Of a stretch of DNA of 64,000 bases, positions 1 through 8,369 are shown piece by piece (the stretch's first letter is position 1; each line of letters begins with the position of its first letter). Below the pieces are notes generated by a model that made no database searches, was not told the origin of the DNA, and was given only the letters and a program-made list of their open reading frames with translations. The stretch is taken from contig NC_007645.1 of assembly GCF_000012985.1 (NCBI RefSeq), positions 3,254,501 to 3,318,500 of the forward strand. The letters are read 5' to 3'. Origin of the DNA: Hahella chejuensis KCTC 2396 (GTDB taxonomy: Bacteria; Pseudomonadota; Gammaproteobacteria; Pseudomonadales; Oleiphilaceae). A program made the translations under genes and the position numbers.

Positions 1-863
1 AGAATACTGTCCGCGATTTCCTCCAGCGCGTAGCTGTCTTCAAACACAATCTGCGGGCTCTTGCCGCCGCACTCCAGCACGATTTCCTTCAGGTTGCTTT
101 GCGCTGAATAAGTGAGGAACAGACGACCCACCTCGGTTGACCCCGTGAAAGACACCATGTCCACGTCGGGGTGCAGCCCCAAGGGTTTTCCGGTTTCTTC
201 ACCGAGGCCGGTGACAAGCGTCAGGACATCTTTCGGTACGCCCGCTTCGTGGGCCAGTTGCACGATGCGGTAGGCGCTTAGAGAGGTCAGCTCTGCGGGC
301 TTGATCACCAATGAGTTGCCGGCGGCGAGGGCGGGCGCCGCTTTCCAGGCCAGCATCAGGGCGGGGAAGTTCCAGGGCAGCACGGCGCCGACGACGCCGA
401 TGGGCTCCTTCACGATCAGCCCAAGATTGTCGCTGGCGGTGGGGGATATTTTCCCGAACAGCTTGTCGATGGCTTCGGCGTACCAGGCGATAGTGTGAAT
501 GGTGTCGGGAATGTCGGTATTCAGACACTCTGTGATGGGTTTGCCGGCGTCCAGGCAGTCCAGCGCCGCCAATTCCTCATGGCGCTCCTGTAGCAGCGCC
601 GCCCAGCGCAACATAATGCGTTTGCGCTCAGCCGGCGACAGTCTCGACCATACGCCGGATTCAAAGGCGGCGCGACCGGCTTTCACCGCCGCGTCCACAT
701 GGCCGCCGTTGCACTGTTGCACCCGTCCGATCACTTGCTGGGTGAACGGATTCAAGGTATCGAAATGAGGCTCATGGTCATCGTCCAGACCTGGGATCAG
801 CGCGCCGGCGTATAGTTGAGCGTCCCGCGCCAGTTGAAATACGTCTTCTTTTTTTAAGGGCAT
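1..863 (-). CDS. NAD-dependent aldehyde dehydrogenase, C-terminus beyond left edge
   Basis: The frame opens at an ATG at 863 (MPLKKEDVFQLARDAQ) and runs off the left edge without a stop, giving 287 codons of a protein normally about 490 long. Visible ALDH landmarks are PWNFP (oxyanion Asn), the cofactor-binding IKPAE, FTGSTEVG (Rossmann loop) and the catalytic-Glu segment LECGGKSP. The catalytic Cys should lie just outside the window. The sequence resembles the PuuC/ALDH-27 subgroup. It starts 21 bp after the stop of the DHDPS-family gene on the same strand, so the two are probably co-transcribed. In hydroxyproline catabolism the deaminase makes alpha-ketoglutarate semialdehyde, which an ALDH oxidises to 2-oxoglutarate. 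That substrate is inferred from context; a gamma-aminobutyraldehyde-type substrate remains possible. Confidence 0.9.
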   Translation of the reverse strand, partial: MPLKKEDVFQLARDAQLYAGALIPGLDDDHEPHFDTLNPFTQQVIGRVQQCNGGHVDAAVKAGRAAFESGVWSRLSPAERKRIMLRWAALLQERHEELAALDCLDAGKPITECLNTDIPDTIHTIAWYAEAIDKLFGKISPTASDNLGLIVKEPIGVVGAVLPWNFPALMLAWKAAPALAAGNSLVIKPAELTSLSAYRIVQLAHEAGVPKDVLTLVTGLGEETGKPLGLHPDVDMVSFTGSTEVGRLFLTYSAQSNLKEIVLECGGKSPQIVFEDSYALEEIADSI

Positions 864-884
864 GATGTTGCTCCGTCCCTGTCG

Positions 885-1766
885 TTATGAATTTACGATG
901 GCGGCCGCCAGAGCTTCCAGAAACTCCGCTTTGTCCTCTTCGCTGATCGGCGCCAGTGGCGGACGGGTGTCGCCAACGGGATAGCCCAGATAAGCGCAGC
1001 CGATTTTGGCCTTCTGGTTGTAATCCGCTTTCTCCTGATTCTTGAGGACAGGAAGGATCTTGCGCATGCCTTCGCGCAGGCGCTGATAGTCGCCAGCTTG
1101 CGCCGCGTCGATCAGCGCGACATGCTCCTTGGGAAGATAGTTGGCCGCGCCGCCGATCCACGAACGCACGCCCCAGAAGAAATAATCCGCCGCCTGATCA
1201 TCGGAACCACACACAACCTGAAAGTCAGGCAGGTCGGCGTTGATCAGCGTCAGTGCGCGGCTGAAGTCGCCGCTGCTCTCTTTGATGCCGATGATGTTTT
1301 TGTCCCGGGCGAGTTCCATGACCGCTTCTATGCCGATTTCTACGCCGGAGCGGGCGGGAAAGTTGTACATGATGACCGGCATTCCCACTGTCGCGCTGAC
1401 GCTTTGATAGTGCTGAATAATTTCATGCTGCTGAGGCAGACAGTAAATGGGCGGCGCCAGCATCAGGGCTTGATAGCCCATCTCTCTGGCTTCCTTTGCT
1501 TTGGCGATGGAGCCGGCGGTGTGGGTGTCGTTGACGCCGGCGATCAATAACGCGCGTTGACCGACATGTCTGGCGATATACGCCATCAAGTCGCGGCGCT
1601 CCTCCACGCTGAGCGTGTAGTACTCGCCGGTAGTGCCGCAGGCGACGACGCCGCGTACGCCGGATTCTATGAGGTGGTCGAGCAGTCGGCCCAGCGCCGG
1701 ATAGTCAATCTGATTGCGGTTATCGAATGGAGTGACGACAGGAACCAGTACGCCATCTATGTTCAT
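885..1766 (-). CDS. DHDPS/NAL-family lyase, probable 1-pyrroline-4-hydroxy-2-carboxylate deaminase
   Basis: This 293-residue protein has the (beta/alpha)8 fold signatures of the DapA/NAL family: GVLVPVVTPF at the N-terminus, ACGTTGEYYTLSVEER (substrate carboxylate site), IMYNFPARSG (catalytic Tyr) and IIGIKESSGD (Schiff-base Lys). The ATG at 1766 is preferred to longer in-frame starts up to 1883 because AAGGAAATAAGG lies directly upstream and homologues begin at this point. It is followed at 21 bp by the aldehyde dehydrogenase gene. In the 4-hydroxyproline pathway this family deaminates and dehydrates Pyr4H2C to alpha-ketoglutarate semialdehyde. The epimerase and D-amino-acid dehydrogenase at 4.1-6.5 kb make that assignment much likelier than true dihydrodipicolinate synthase. 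The substrate is inferred from neighbourhood; the family call is secure. Confidence 0.88.
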   Translation of the reverse strand: MNIDGVLVPVVTPFDNRNQIDYPALGRLLDHLIESGVRGVVACGTTGEYYTLSVEERRDLMAYIARHVGQRALLIAGVNDTHTAGSIAKAKEAREMGYQALMLAPPIYCLPQQHEIIQHYQSVSATVGMPVIMYNFPARSGVEIGIEAVMELARDKNIIGIKESSGDFSRALTLINADLPDFQVVCGSDDQAADYFFWGVRSWIGGAANYLPKEHVALIDAAQAGDYQRLREGMRKILPVLKNQEKADYNQKAKIGCAYLGYPVGDTRPPLAPISEEDKAEFLEALAAAIVNS

Positions 1767-1868
1767 CCTTATTTCCTTTGCGATTGATCGTTTTTGTTTT
1801 TCCATCCAGCCGCCTTGGTTAAGGAAAGGGGCTGGGCTGGAGTTATCGCTCTTCATCTTATGCAAAGC

Positions 1869-1888
1869 GTATATTGTATACAATATAC
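1869..1888. promoter_or_regulatory. 20-bp perfect palindrome, probable GntR operator (site 1)
   Basis: GTATATTGTA/TACAATATAC is a perfect 20-bp palindrome about 100 bp upstream of the DHDPS-family start at 1766. A copy matching 18 of 20 positions lies at 5393-5412 between the two other catabolic genes. The ATTGTATACAAT core is typical of FCD-type GntR operators, and the regulator at 6638-7324 is the obvious candidate to bind it. The rest of 1767-2107 contains no convincing gene. Confidence 0.7.
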
Positions 1889-2107
1889 ATTTCCGGGAAA
1901 TTTAGGATTCTGGTTCCCGGGGGAGAGACAAACCGTTATCAACGGCCAAACCCGAAAGCGTGGCTATGGCGAGGATAGATGAAAGGGAGAGCGAGTGCGG
2001 GAAGGAGCCGGAGAGCCGGGATGTAGCTGAATCTGACGGAGAGTTGGCGTCCTTGCCATGGGGGAAATGTCCCTGTCAAAACATGAGGAAGCGATGCCTT
2101 GCCCGCA

Positions 2108-3679
2108 TCAACGAGGGCCGGTTTGCGACTTCAGGACAGAAGGCAGATTGGCGGCGCTATCCAACTTATAGGGATACATATCGATATCGTAAAAAACGCT
2201 GTCCCCCTCATCCCGTTTCGGGTCGGTGGCGGACGAGCTGGTATAGACGTTGCCGGATGCGCTCATGTAGCCGGATTCGTTCCAGTGTGGGGAGCGGGCG
2301 TTCTCAAAATGGTTATTTTGAATTAACCCCTGCGCGCCATTGGAGGTGCTGATGGAGAAATAGGTGATGTTATTCCAGTAGTTGTTATATATGTGCGCGC
2401 GAGTATCCCAGCCATACAGCTTCGGATTGCGGCCGGAGGCGCGATCCCAGAAGTTGTGGTCTATCGTGACCTGGGAGTCCTGCGCCAGCATGGTGTAGTG
2501 GTGTTGATTCCCGCACACATAGGGATTGTAGCCGTCGAAGTGGTTCCAGCTCAGCGTTAGGTTACGGCTGTTCCTGATGTCAATATGACCATCGCTGATC
2601 ATTCTGGTCCGAATGTGGTCCACCCAGATATGACTGGCGTTTTCAATGGTGATGCCGTCGCCGGCCTCCACCAAGTGTGGATTTACGCCTTCGATTGTTA
2701 AGTTTTTGACGATGATATTTTTTACGCCGTTAATAATCAGTGTTGCGCCGATGATGCGACTGTTTGCGCCTTGGCCCATCAGCGTTTTATCGGATTTGAT
2801 ATGTATCCGGCTTTCATCGCGGTTGACGGATACGGTGTCGTTGGTCGCACCGCCAAGCTCCGTACATGTCTGGCTACCGACCGGGACTCTATAGAAAGTC
2901 TTGTTCTGGTCCTGATAAGAAGGGCAGGTCATGGCGCATGCGCTGACTTTGCGCACTGGCGTACGGCAATCAATGGCGGTGTTGTCAGGAACAATCACCG
3001 TTTTAGCGCCCTCGGAAGTCAGGGCGGTAGTCAGCGTCTGACAGTTGGCGGCGACAACCGTGGCGCCGCCGGCTCCACCAGTGGTGGCGGCTAGGCCGTC
3101 AGCCCCTTTCTGTCCGGCGAAACCGCTGGCCTGGCTGCACTCGCCATCGACAGGATTGAAGTACCAGCGCTGCAAGCCGCTGCCTATGTCCGCCGACTGT
3201 ACGATGCGGGCGCCCATATCCCGGGATTGCGCGGTGAGCGCTTTCTCGGTGTGGCGCGCCCGAATGCTGTATCCGCCAGTGCTCGACTTCACCAGGGACC
3301 ATTGCTGGTTGAGACCGCCCCAATACGGCCATTGGATAAGCTCAGCGTTGTCATGTTGAGCCAGGTAGAGGACATCCAGCGCCAGGTTGGAATGTATGGC
3401 TTCAATTTTCAAGGCGCCGCCGCCGACATCCGTGACTCTGAACTTTTGATTGGCGGAACCCTTCGCGCGCCACTGTACCACCGCCGCTCCGTCCGCTTTG
3501 CTGTAGCCGCTGATATCCAGAACCAGTCCGGTTTCCCTGTTTACGATGCTGTAAGTTTTACCGCTTATTGGCGTTGCTTCACAGTTGGCCGCTTCAGCAT
3601 ATGAAGGGGAGAGCAATGTGCCGGCGAGTAATGACAGGCTGACAACGCAAAAGCCTATCCTGTGTGTTTTCATGTTCAT
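2108..3679 (-). CDS. Secreted pectate lyase (PL1-like) with N-terminal ricin-type beta-trefoil lectin domain
   Basis: A 523-residue exported protein. Residues 1-31 are a signal peptide ending SYAEAA. Residues about 35-175 form a ricin-type beta-trefoil (CBM13-like), with repeated Q-x-W/F elements: NQKFRV, LNQQWSLV and LQRWYF. The C-terminal ~300 residues are a right-handed beta-helix of pectate-lyase type, with repeated IxNxxx rungs, the Ca-site segment HIWVDHIRTR, DGHIDIRNSRNLTLSWNHFDGY and HNFWDRASGRNPKLYG around the expected catalytic basic residue. It should cleave de-esterified polygalacturonate outside the cell. The ATG at 3679 has AGGGA a few bases upstream. It sits between two halves of the hydroxyproline cluster on the same strand. 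Hydroxyproline-rich plant or algal wall glycoproteins could link the two functions, but that link is speculation. Confidence 0.85.
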   Translation of the reverse strand: MNMKTHRIGFCVVSLSLLAGTLLSPSYAEAANCEATPISGKTYSIVNRETGLVLDISGYSKADGAAVVQWRAKGSANQKFRVTDVGGGALKIEAIHSNLALDVLYLAQHDNAELIQWPYWGGLNQQWSLVKSSTGGYSIRARHTEKALTAQSRDMGARIVQSADIGSGLQRWYFNPVDGECSQASGFAGQKGADGLAATTGGAGGATVVAANCQTLTTALTSEGAKTVIVPDNTAIDCRTPVRKVSACAMTCPSYQDQNKTFYRVPVGSQTCTELGGATNDTVSVNRDESRIHIKSDKTLMGQGANSRIIGATLIINGVKNIIVKNLTIEGVNPHLVEAGDGITIENASHIWVDHIRTRMISDGHIDIRNSRNLTLSWNHFDGYNPYVCGNQHHYTMLAQDSQVTIDHNFWDRASGRNPKLYGWDTRAHIYNNYWNNITYFSISTSNGAQGLIQNNHFENARSPHWNESGYMSASGNVYTSSSATDPKRDEGDSVFYDIDMYPYKLDSAANLPSVLKSQTGPR

Positions 3680-4118
3680 CTTTTTCCCTGGAATTATTTA
3701 CTTTGTATATTTGAGGAAACGGAGGGTGAATTGAATATATTTTGATGGCGATGAAGAGTATATGAAACAGGATTTCTTTTGTGAGGTTTTTCACGGGAAA
3801 AGATAAATTAACTTTGTTTTTGTAATTATTTATTTGAGGTTTATATTTAATGGGTTAAGCCTAATGGTTTATTTTGTTGCGAGAGCCTTGGGTTCAACCA
3901 ATAAGTGCAGCGCCGCTGGGCGAAAGTGATTTTCAATAAATCATCCGCTTTTTTTAAGTTAACAATATTAATTAAATGGAATTCAATTAAATAACTGTGC
4001 GACAGATATTTGCAGTGCAAGTGTATATTTATGGTTTGGGTATGTTTCGAGTAATACTTATTATGACACTCCTTTCAGGGAAGTCAGGCGTGGAGTAGAC
4101 GCCTGACTTTTCGATTTT
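3680..4118. other. AT-rich intergenic region, no protein gene seen
   Basis: These 439 bp between the pectate lyase start and the D-amino-acid dehydrogenase stop are much richer in A+T than the flanking genes. They must hold the pectate lyase promoter, read leftwards. I see no supported protein-coding gene. A strong hairpin with a downstream T-run on the plus strand lies at 4081-4120. Confidence 0.6.
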
Positions 4119-4120
4119 TT
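4081..4120 (+). terminator. Rho-independent terminator-like hairpin reading rightwards
   Basis: AAGTCAGGCG (4081-4090) and CGCCTGACTT (4100-4109) are perfect 10-bp arms around a 9-base loop. On the plus strand they are followed by TTCGATTTTTT. No plus-strand gene ends here; the dehydrogenase stop at 4119 faces it from the other side. It may act on an unannotated small RNA or against antisense transcription. Confidence 0.6.
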
Positions 4121-5366
4121 AAAAGCGGCTCAGACGCAAAGACTGTATATCGACAGTTGGCGTCTGATCTGTCGCCAACTGACGCACTAACTCGCCGGTC
4201 AGCGCCGCCTGGGTCAGTCCCAGATGTTGATGCCCAAAGGCGAGGATAATCTGACGTCGCTCGCCGACACGATCAATGACCGGCAGTGAGTCGGGAAGAG
4301 AAGGGCGGAACCCCATCCAGGTCTCGCCCGGAGTATCGTCCAGGCTTGGCAGCATGGCGCGGGCGTGGGTGGCGAGCATAGTCGCTCTGCGCATGTTGGC
4401 GGGTTGCTTCAATCCGCCGAACTCAACGGTGCCGGCGAGACGCAACCCTTCGCTCATGGGAGTCATGATGAAGCGCCGTTCTGCGGAGGTCACGGGAATC
4501 GACAGGGACGCGCCGGCGTTGCGCAGCATCAGGTGATAACCCCGCTCTGTATCCAGGGGGATTGATTTGCCGGTCAGTTGTTTCACCAACGGTTTGGACC
4601 AGGCGCCTGCCGCCAGCACCAGTTTGGGAACCCGAATCTGGCCGTCGTCGCAGTGCAGTTGCACGCCATCTGTTGTCGGCGTGGCGCTTTTTACTGTCCT
4701 GTTTAGCACGGTTCCGCCCCGACTTTGGAAAAGCGCTCCCAGCGTGCGGGTGAGTTGATAAGGGTTGGCGGTATGCCCTGTCTCCGGGAAAAATACGCCA
4801 TGTTTTATGGCGGAGCCCAGTCCAGGCTCCAGCTCTCGCACCTGACCGCCATCCAGAACCTGGGTTTTGACGCCGCGGGTGCGAAGCGTTTCGAGCGTGG
4901 TTTGATAGTTTTGAAAACTGGCGTTGCGCTCGAAGGTCAGCAATGAGCCATTGACGCGGATCTGGCTTTCCTCGCCCGTGCCCGCCAGCAGGCGACGCCA
5001 GGCGGGAAGCGAAGCGGCGTTCAAGGCTTGTAAGGCTTTACCGCTGCGGTTATAGGAGGCTTCGCGGGTATTGAGCATGAAACGGACCAGCCAGGGGGCG
5101 ATATAGGGCAGGTAGGACCAGCGTATGGCCACCGGTCCCAGCGGGTCCATCAGCATGCCGGGAATTTTCCACAACAGGCCCGGCGTAGCCAGAGGGAGGA
5201 TCTGTTCAGTAGCAAAATGGCCCGCATTGCCTCGGGAGCACCCTTCGCCGACGCCCCGACCGTCTATCAGGCTGACCTTCATGCCCGCTTGCTGCAGCGA
5301 CAGGGCGCAGCAGACGCCGACTATCCCGCCCCCCAGTACCGTGATGTCCGTGTCCAGCTCTTGCAT
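4119..5366 (-). CDS. FAD-dependent D-amino-acid dehydrogenase (DadA-like), probable D-hydroxyproline dehydrogenase
   Basis: A 415-residue DAO/DadA-type flavoprotein. The N-terminus DITVLGGGIVGVCCALSLQQAG is the ADP-binding GxGxxG motif, followed by the ribose-binding acidic residue in VSLIDG. The C-terminal IILAFGHQHLGLTQAALTGELV is the second FAD-contact motif of the family. GAGGA lies about 7 bases before the ATG at 5366. The gene is divergent from the epimerase across a 159-bp region carrying the palindromic operator. In the hydroxyproline route it would oxidise cis-4-hydroxy-D-proline to 1-pyrroline-4-hydroxy-2-carboxylate and pass electrons to the respiratory chain. The substrate is inferred from neighbours; generic D-amino-acid dehydrogenase activity is the fallback. 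Confidence 0.87.
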   Translation of the reverse strand: MQELDTDITVLGGGIVGVCCALSLQQAGMKVSLIDGRGVGEGCSRGNAGHFATEQILPLATPGLLWKIPGMLMDPLGPVAIRWSYLPYIAPWLVRFMLNTREASYNRSGKALQALNAASLPAWRRLLAGTGEESQIRVNGSLLTFERNASFQNYQTTLETLRTRGVKTQVLDGGQVRELEPGLGSAIKHGVFFPETGHTANPYQLTRTLGALFQSRGGTVLNRTVKSATPTTDGVQLHCDDGQIRVPKLVLAAGAWSKPLVKQLTGKSIPLDTERGYHLMLRNAGASLSIPVTSAERRFIMTPMSEGLRLAGTVEFGGLKQPANMRRATMLATHARAMLPSLDDTPGETWMGFRPSLPDSLPVIDRVGERRQIILAFGHQHLGLTQAALTGELVRQLATDQTPTVDIQSLRLSRF

Positions 5367-5392
5367 CGAAAGTCCTCTTCATTTGTGAAATT

Positions 5393-5412
5393 GAATATTG
5401 TATAAAATATAC
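5393..5412. promoter_or_regulatory. Probable GntR operator (site 2) in divergent promoter region
   Basis: This site matches the perfect palindrome at 1869-1888 at 18 of 20 positions, with the core ATATTGTATAAAATATAC. It lies 27 bp from the dehydrogenase start and 114 bp from the epimerase start, so one regulator could control both directions. Its position close to the start codon suits repression relieved by an inducer. Confidence 0.65.
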
Positions 5413-5525
5413 ATTTATCTGGAGGCGGACAATCCGTAACCGGACGCTATGGTCGAAGATCTATAGACTCGCTCTAATGAACATCAAAGAATCACTGCAA
5501 AAATAAGACACGAAGGGACAAGGAT

Positions 5526-6527
5526 ATGAGAGAAGGCACGTTTTTCTGTATTGACGCGCATACCTGCGGCAACCCGGTGCGGCTGGTGGCGGGAGGTTAT
5601 CCAGCCCTGACTGGAGCTAACATGAGCCAGAAACGGCAGTACTTTATGGAGCATTACGACTGGATTCGCCAGGCGCTGATGTTTGAGCCCCGCGGCCATT
5701 CCATGATGTCTGGTTCTATTGTGTATCCCCCTTGTTCCGAGGACGCCGACGCATCGATCCTGTTTATTGAAACCAGCGGCTGTCTGCCCATGTGCGGACA
5801 TGGGACCATTGGAACCGTCACGGCGGCCATAGAGAACGCCATTATTCGTCCGCGGGTTCCCGGCAAACTGATCCTGGACGTGCCGGCGGGCAAAATCGCC
5901 ATTGAGTATGAGCAGCAGGGCGCTAAAGTTGAAAGCGTCAAAATCTATAACGTGCCAGCTTATCTGGCGCACAGCGAGGTGGCGGTGCAGGTTCCCGAAA
6001 TGGGCGAGTTGGTGGTGGATGTCGCCTATGGCGGCAACTACTACGCCATCATCGATCCGCAGAAGAACTTTCCGGGATTGGAGCATTTCAGCGTGGATCA
6101 GATCCTGCGCTTCAGTCCGTTGGTGCGTCGTATTGTCGATGAAGTGGTGGAGTGCGTGCATCCCGATGATCCGACGGTGCGGGGCGTGTCCCACGTGCTC
6201 TGGACCGGCAAGCCCACGCAACCCGGCGTGGACGCCCGCAACGCAGTATTCTACGGCGATCGCGCCATCGACCGTTCTCCCTGTGGCACCGGCACCAGCG
6301 CGCGGATGGCGCAGTGGTTCGCCAAAGGCAAGCTGAAAGTCGGCGATACCTTTGTGCACGAAAGCATCATCGGCAGCCTGTTCGAAGGCCGGGTGGAAGA
6401 TGTGGCGACTGTGGGGTCGTATCAGGGGATACGACCCAGCGTACAGGGGTGGGCCAGAGTCTATGGCCACAACACCATCTGGGTGGATAGCGAAGACCCC
6501 TACGCCCACGGGTTTGAGGTGAAGTAG
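5526..6527 (+). CDS. 4-hydroxyproline 2-epimerase (proline racemase family)
   Basis: The 333-residue protein has the two-cysteine active site of cofactor-independent epimerases: Cys90 in LPMCGHGTIG and Cys253 in DRSPCGTGTSARMA. Having Cys at both positions fits proline racemase and hydroxyproline epimerase rather than trans-3-hydroxyproline dehydratase, which has Ser/Thr at the first position. The N-terminus FFCIDAHTCGNPVRLVAGG is also characteristic. It would convert trans-4-hydroxy-L-proline to cis-4-hydroxy-D-proline, the first step of the route completed by the three minus-strand genes. AAGGGACAAGGA precedes the ATG. Discrimination from proline racemase rests on context, since a dehydrogenase, a DHDPS-type deaminase and an ALDH are all nearby. 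Confidence 0.9.
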   Translation: MREGTFFCIDAHTCGNPVRLVAGGYPALTGANMSQKRQYFMEHYDWIRQALMFEPRGHSMMSGSIVYPPCSEDADASILFIETSGCLPMCGHGTIGTVTAAIENAIIRPRVPGKLILDVPAGKIAIEYEQQGAKVESVKIYNVPAYLAHSEVAVQVPEMGELVVDVAYGGNYYAIIDPQKNFPGLEHFSVDQILRFSPLVRRIVDEVVECVHPDDPTVRGVSHVLWTGKPTQPGVDARNAVFYGDRAIDRSPCGTGTSARMAQWFAKGKLKVGDTFVHESIIGSLFEGRVEDVATVGSYQGIRPSVQGWARVYGHNTIWVDSEDPYAHGFEVK

Positions 6528-6637
6528 GCGGTGTAAGTCTCTATCAATTTCAACGCTCGCCGCCGTGAATTTTCTTGACTACTGTGGAGAGCGCCTAAAA
6601 TGTTACTATCGCCGTTCTTTGACACCGGGATCATTTA

Positions 6638-7324
6638 TTGTCCGTTATGAGCACCGCAGCCGTTTATAAAACCCGTACACAGATGGTCGCAGATATCCTG
6701 CGTAAGAAAATTCTCTCTGGAGAAATTGTGGCGGGAGAACCTTTGCGACAGGACGCCATCGCCAAAGAGTTCAAAGTCAGCCGTATTCCGGTGCGAGAAG
6801 CGCTGTTGCAACTGGAAGCGCAGGGATTGGTTTGCTTCGAGCCGCACAAAGGCGCCACGGCGACGGAACTGCGCCCCTCGGAAATTCGGGAGCTGTTTGA
6901 GCTGCGGGCGCTGATTGAATGTCACGTGCTGGAGCAGGCCATCGATAACATGACTGACCAGGACCTGGCGGCGGCGGAAAAAATTCTCAAAGCCTTCGAG
7001 GAAGCGGTGGAAAGCGGCGATCAGGTAGAAAGCTGGAGCGAGCTGAATTACGAATTGCATGCCGCCCTTTATCAGCCCGCTAACCTGCCTCAGGCGATGG
7101 AAGTGGTGCGAAGCCTTAATATCAAATCCGACCGCTACATCCGCTTGCAACTATTGTTTACCACCGGCATAGAAAAAGCCGAAAGGGAGCACGCGGATTT
7201 ATTGGAATTCTGTCGCCAGCGCGACAAAAAAGCCGCGTCGGCGTTGCTGAAAAAGCATATTCTGGAAGCCGGCCAGGCCATTCATGACCTACTGAGCGAA
7301 CAGGCGGGCGGCGCGAGCCACTGA
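6638..7324 (+). CDS. GntR-family regulator, FCD (FadR-like) subfamily
   Basis: The N-terminal winged helix (residues about 10-75: LRKKILSGEIVAGEPLRQDAIAKEFKVSRIPVREALLQLEAQGLV) is a textbook GntR DNA-binding domain. It is followed by an all-helical FCD ligand domain with the metal-binding-type His/Asp pattern, including ELNYELHAALY. The start is either TTG at 6638, which has GGGA 7 bases upstream, or ATG at 6647 with poorer spacing. It lies 110 bp after the epimerase gene, with a possible TTGACT promoter at 6575. It most likely regulates hydroxyproline catabolism through the palindromes at 1869 and 5393. No copy of that palindrome lies directly before this gene, so autoregulation is not evident. 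Confidence 0.88.
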   Translation: MSVMSTAAVYKTRTQMVADILRKKILSGEIVAGEPLRQDAIAKEFKVSRIPVREALLQLEAQGLVCFEPHKGATATELRPSEIRELFELRALIECHVLEQAIDNMTDQDLAAAEKILKAFEEAVESGDQVESWSELNYELHAALYQPANLPQAMEVVRSLNIKSDRYIRLQLLFTTGIEKAEREHADLLEFCRQRDKKAASALLKKHILEAGQAIHDLLSEQAGGASH

Positions 7325-7364
7325 CACAGCAATATCGCCGCCACGCTTACAGTATTATTAATCA

Positions 7365-7393
7365 GGCGGCGATCCCCGCCGCCTCTCTTCTTT
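7365..7393 (+). terminator. Terminator after the GntR gene
   Basis: GGCGGCG (7365-7371) pairs with CGCCGCC (7377-7383) around a 5-base loop, followed by TCTCTTCTTT. It sits 40 bp beyond the stop at 7324 and before the convergent PEP-CTERM gene. Confidence 0.6.
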
Positions 7394-7420
7394 GCGAACG
7401 ACTCTGGCGCGGCAAGCGGA

Positions 7421-8185
7421 TCAGACGTCTGTCCGCGCTTTTGATCGCGCCGCTTTTCTAACGCCTGCGCCAAGCAAGCCTAAAGATAACAGCGCCCAAG
7501 CGGCTGGCTCTGGCACGTCATGGGGCTCGCCGGCGTCAAAGGGCGTAAACTCGCCGGCGATCTGCAGGCCGGTGATAGCGCCTTCAAAGATGGCGAAACC
7601 AAAGCCCAGGCCGAACTCGCCGCCGACGCCAGCGATGCTTCCGTCTACGGGATACTCGTCAAAATCCACCTGATAATAGATGCCGTCACCCCAGGAGCCG
7701 TCCGCTCTGTAGCGGCTATTGGGCGCATCCGGCGCATAACCGATCTCGCTGTATGCGGTCAGCAGTGCGAAGCTCAGATCTTCAGTGCCGTAGAGGGTCA
7801 GCTGATAGGGCGAAAAGCTGGCGCCGGAGAAAAAGACGCGGTTGATGCCGTCAATATCGTCCGGCGCGGCGCCGACTCCAGAGTTTGAAAGTTCGTTGCC
7901 GCCGGCATGATGATAGAGGGCATCCGCAGCATGGTCTGTCCAGGCGACGCTGGCGTCAAACTGTTGACCTTGTTCATCGCGCAAGTGGGTTGGGGTGTCG
8001 CCCGCCACGACCTGATTCCAGTGCGCCCCGCCGGCGCTGAGAATTCCGTCCGCACCGACGTAGGCGGCTTCAGCGGCGCTCGTCGTGAAGTCGATATTGA
8101 TCACTGTGGCGGATGCGGGAAGCGCGCAAAGTGCGAACATGGTTGGCGCCAGGGATCGGCTGAGTTGTTTCAGTAGGGGATTCAT
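7421..8185 (-). CDS. PEP-CTERM sorted exoprotein
   Basis: A 254-residue secreted protein of unknown activity. The N-terminus MNPLLKQLSRSLAPTMFALC..ALPASA is a signal peptide. The C-terminus has VPEP, the hydrophobic stretch AAWALLSLGLLGAGV and the basic tail RKAARSKAR. This is the tripartite PEP-CTERM signal recognised by an exosortase, which removes the tail as the protein reaches the surface or exopolysaccharide matrix. The body has no motif I recognise. The exosortase itself is not in the window. It is followed upstream by an AraC regulator on the same strand, mirroring the arrangement of the second PEP-CTERM gene at 13686-14426. Confidence 0.85.
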   Translation of the reverse strand: MNPLLKQLSRSLAPTMFALCALPASATVINIDFTTSAAEAAYVGADGILSAGGAHWNQVVAGDTPTHLRDEQGQQFDASVAWTDHAADALYHHAGGNELSNSGVGAAPDDIDGINRVFFSGASFSPYQLTLYGTEDLSFALLTAYSEIGYAPDAPNSRYRADGSWGDGIYYQVDFDEYPVDGSIAGVGGEFGLGFGFAIFEGAITGLQIAGEFTPFDAGEPHDVPEPAAWALLSLGLLGAGVRKAARSKARTDV

Positions 8186-8369
8186 AATGTGACTCCAATA
8201 CGTTTGATGAGCGATTCTCCCAGTGGTCTGGAAGAGCGTTATACGTTGCGAGCGATGGTTGCTCTGCGTTGGAGTGAACTTTAAGAGATCAGGCGCGGGC
8301 CTTACTTGTAAATATCCGCTGTCTTCATGTCAAAAGCGCTCATTAAGAGAGCGCAAACGTCGAGCCGCG

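Noticed and set aside
885-1883. Longer DHDPS-family protein starting at 1883
   Set aside because: The extra N-terminus would be translated across the 20-bp palindromic operator and has no family similarity. The ATG at 1766 has a ribosome-binding site and the family's normal N-terminus.
5484-6509. 341-codon open frame opposite the hydroxyproline epimerase
   Set aside because: It is a mirror of the epimerase coding strand, gives a His/Gly-rich unlikely protein and has no motif.
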